From: Citrobacter braakii
GTDB lineage: Bacteria > Pseudomonadota > Gammaproteobacteria > Enterobacterales > Enterobacteriaceae
Direction: 5' to 3'
NCBI RefSeq assembly: GCF_002075345.1
Contig: NZ_NAEW01000001.1
Location: 186,001 to 250,000 of the forward strand
Length of the DNA: 64,000 nucleotides
The notes under the pieces were generated by a model. It was not told where the DNA came from. It made no database searches and was given only the letters and a program-made list of their open reading frames with translations. Position numbers and translations under genes: made by a program. The number at the start of each line of letters is the position of its first letter. Position 1 is the stretch's first letter. Of the stretch, positions 63,085 through 64,000 are shown piece after piece.

Positions 63085-64000
63085 TTATTCCAGTGGATCT
63101 TTTTTCTGGCTGGCCGCAAGTAACTGCACGCCGCGCCGGAAGCTCGCCTGATACTGTTCGTCGTACTCCTCTTCAGTTTCCACCTGCTGAACGGTCACTG
63201 TATTGCCGACAGGGCGGTATATCCCGACAACTCGCGACTCTGGCGGCTCCGGCTCACTGAGACGGGGCATCAATTCGGACACCTCCAGCGCATCTTTCTT
63301 GATCGTGGCTTTGGTCAGGGCTTTCGTTGCTTTACGTAACTGTTTCTTGGCCTGGCTATGCTCTCGCGCAGCCTGAGTATCGCCAAATCCCACTTTTTCG
63401 ATGCAGGTTGCAGCGCAAATAAAACGACCGTCGAGCGTATAGCAGTACACATCACCATGAAGATTCTGAGGATCGAACCGTACTACCACTTTTCGGGGTG
63501 AAATCCCCATTAACGCGGCGTTGTGATAACGGTTTTTCTGGTTCAGCAGTGAGCCGCCAGCGTGCAGGGTAAATTCACCGTTAAATTTGACCGTCACCGC
63601 CTCCGCAGGCAGCAGGAACATACGTAACTGCTCTTCCGTAGGCTTACGCACGATAGTGTTCGGGAAATCACGTTCGAACACCTGATCAAATGAATAACGC
63701 CCCTCGCACATTTCGGTATTACGACCCACGCGGGCATTAAACATCGCCACACCTTCGGCAATCGTCTGCAGGAATAACTCAGCATCAATGGCTCTTGAGC
63801 CATAGTTCTCCGGCTTCGCCAGTGGGTTAGGTCCGGTATACGCACCGGCCAGCGCCGGGTGTTTGTCGATATACTCTTCCATACCACCAACACCAAAAGC
63901 GCGTTCCACAGGCTTCGCCTGACCCCAGCCTTTACCGGCAACAACCGAAGTCCAGTGAATATTGCCACCGATTACCACAAATAATCCTTTAGGGTCATCC
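63085..64000 (-). CDS. DDE transposase, MuA-like, C-terminal part (cut by window edge)
   Basis: 305 C-terminal residues of the phage transposase; the frame is open to the window edge. The catalytic Glu corresponding to Mu E392 is in [14 protein letters not shown], in a stretch nearly identical to Mu ([20 protein letters not shown]). Domain II beta-barrel and domain III (basic helix [20 protein letters not shown]) follow. The two catalytic Asp residues lie outside. The end reads QKKDPLE, not the RRKKAI that ClpX recognises in MuA. Confidence 0.95.
   Translation of the reverse strand, partial: DDPKGLFVVIGGNIHWTSVVAGKGWGQAKPVERAFGVGGMEEYIDKHPALAGAYTGPNPLAKPENYGSRAIDAELFLQTIAEGVAMFNARVGRNTEMCEGRYSFDQVFERDFPNTIVRKPTEEQLRMFLLPAEAVTVKFNGEFTLHAGGSLLNQKNRYHNAALMGISPRKVVVRFDPQNLHGDVYCYTLDGRFICAATCIEKVGFGDTQAAREHSQAKKQLRKATKALTKATIKKDALEVSELMPRLSEPEPPESRVVGIYRPVGNTVTVQQVETEEEYDEQYQASFRRGVQLLAASQKKDPLE

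Larger units (their letters stand above)
26558..64000. mobile_element. Mu-like transposable prophage (right-hand 37.4 kb)
   Basis: The prophage enters at rimJ, and its right end (late-gene end) comes first. Gene content and order follow phage Mu: A, B, early block, gemA, mor, lysis, head, sheath/tube tail, baseplate, S, gin, com, modification gene. Nearly all genes are on the minus strand. The left end with the repressor, ner and the first part of A lies beyond base 64000. All morphogenesis genes appear intact, so it may be a functional phage. Confidence 0.97.

Overview
The window joins about 26.5 kb of ordinary enterobacterial chromosome to the right-hand 37.4 kb of a Mu-like transposable prophage. 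Gene order on the chromosomal side (ghrA-ycdXYZ-csgGFED-csgBAC-ymdA-ymdB-clsC-opgC-opgGH-yceK-msyB-mdtG-lpxL-trhO-yceIJO-solA-bssS-dinI-pyrC-yceB-mdtH-rimJ) is that of the E. coli/Salmonella/Citrobacter group. CsgA and neighbours resemble Citrobacter more than E. coli or Salmonella, so a Citrobacter (freundii-complex-like) host is my inference; it cannot be proved from the window.

Host part (1-26557): a hydroxypyruvate reductase tail, a PHP phosphatase with its chaperone, the divergent curli operons with a 758-base regulatory gap, a macrodomain/cardiolipin synthase pair, osmoregulated periplasmic glucan synthesis and modification, lipid A acylation, a tRNA hydroxylase, the yceIJ pair, and pyrimidine and SOS genes with recognisable PurR and LexA operators. 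Two things are unusual here: grxB is absent between yceB and mdtH, and rimJ is cut after about 110 codons.

Prophage part (26558-64000, left end beyond the window): insertion in rimJ starts with TG and follows the pentamer TCCAT, which fits the Mu target rule N-Y-S-R-N. Almost all phage genes are on the minus strand, so early genes are at high coordinates. From right to left: transposase A (partial), target-selector ATPase B, a block of small early genes of unknown function, one plus-strand DUF2513-type gene, gemA, mor, a lysis cassette (SAR endolysin, small membrane protein, nested spanins), small regulators, packaging (gp27, TerL), portal, MuF, gpG, protease/scaffold, capsid, and the contractile tail (sheath, tube, -2 frameshift chaperone pair, tape measure, hub, spike, baseplate), then tail fibres.

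The most distinctive parts are at the phage's right end. The tail-fibre gene S carries a Gin crossover site, and two further copies of that site lie in inverse orientation on the other strand, each in front of a different, start-less fibre tip; this looks like a three-tip switch rather than the two-way G segment of Mu. Beyond gin there is a second, collagen-like fibre with its own chaperone. A com gene overlaps a C5 cytosine methyltransferase where Mu has mom, and upstream of com two perfect CGATCG-centred palindromes lie in tandem. Between genes F and G, antisense to the late operon, there is a compact tRNA-like fold with a promoter-like sequence in front of it.
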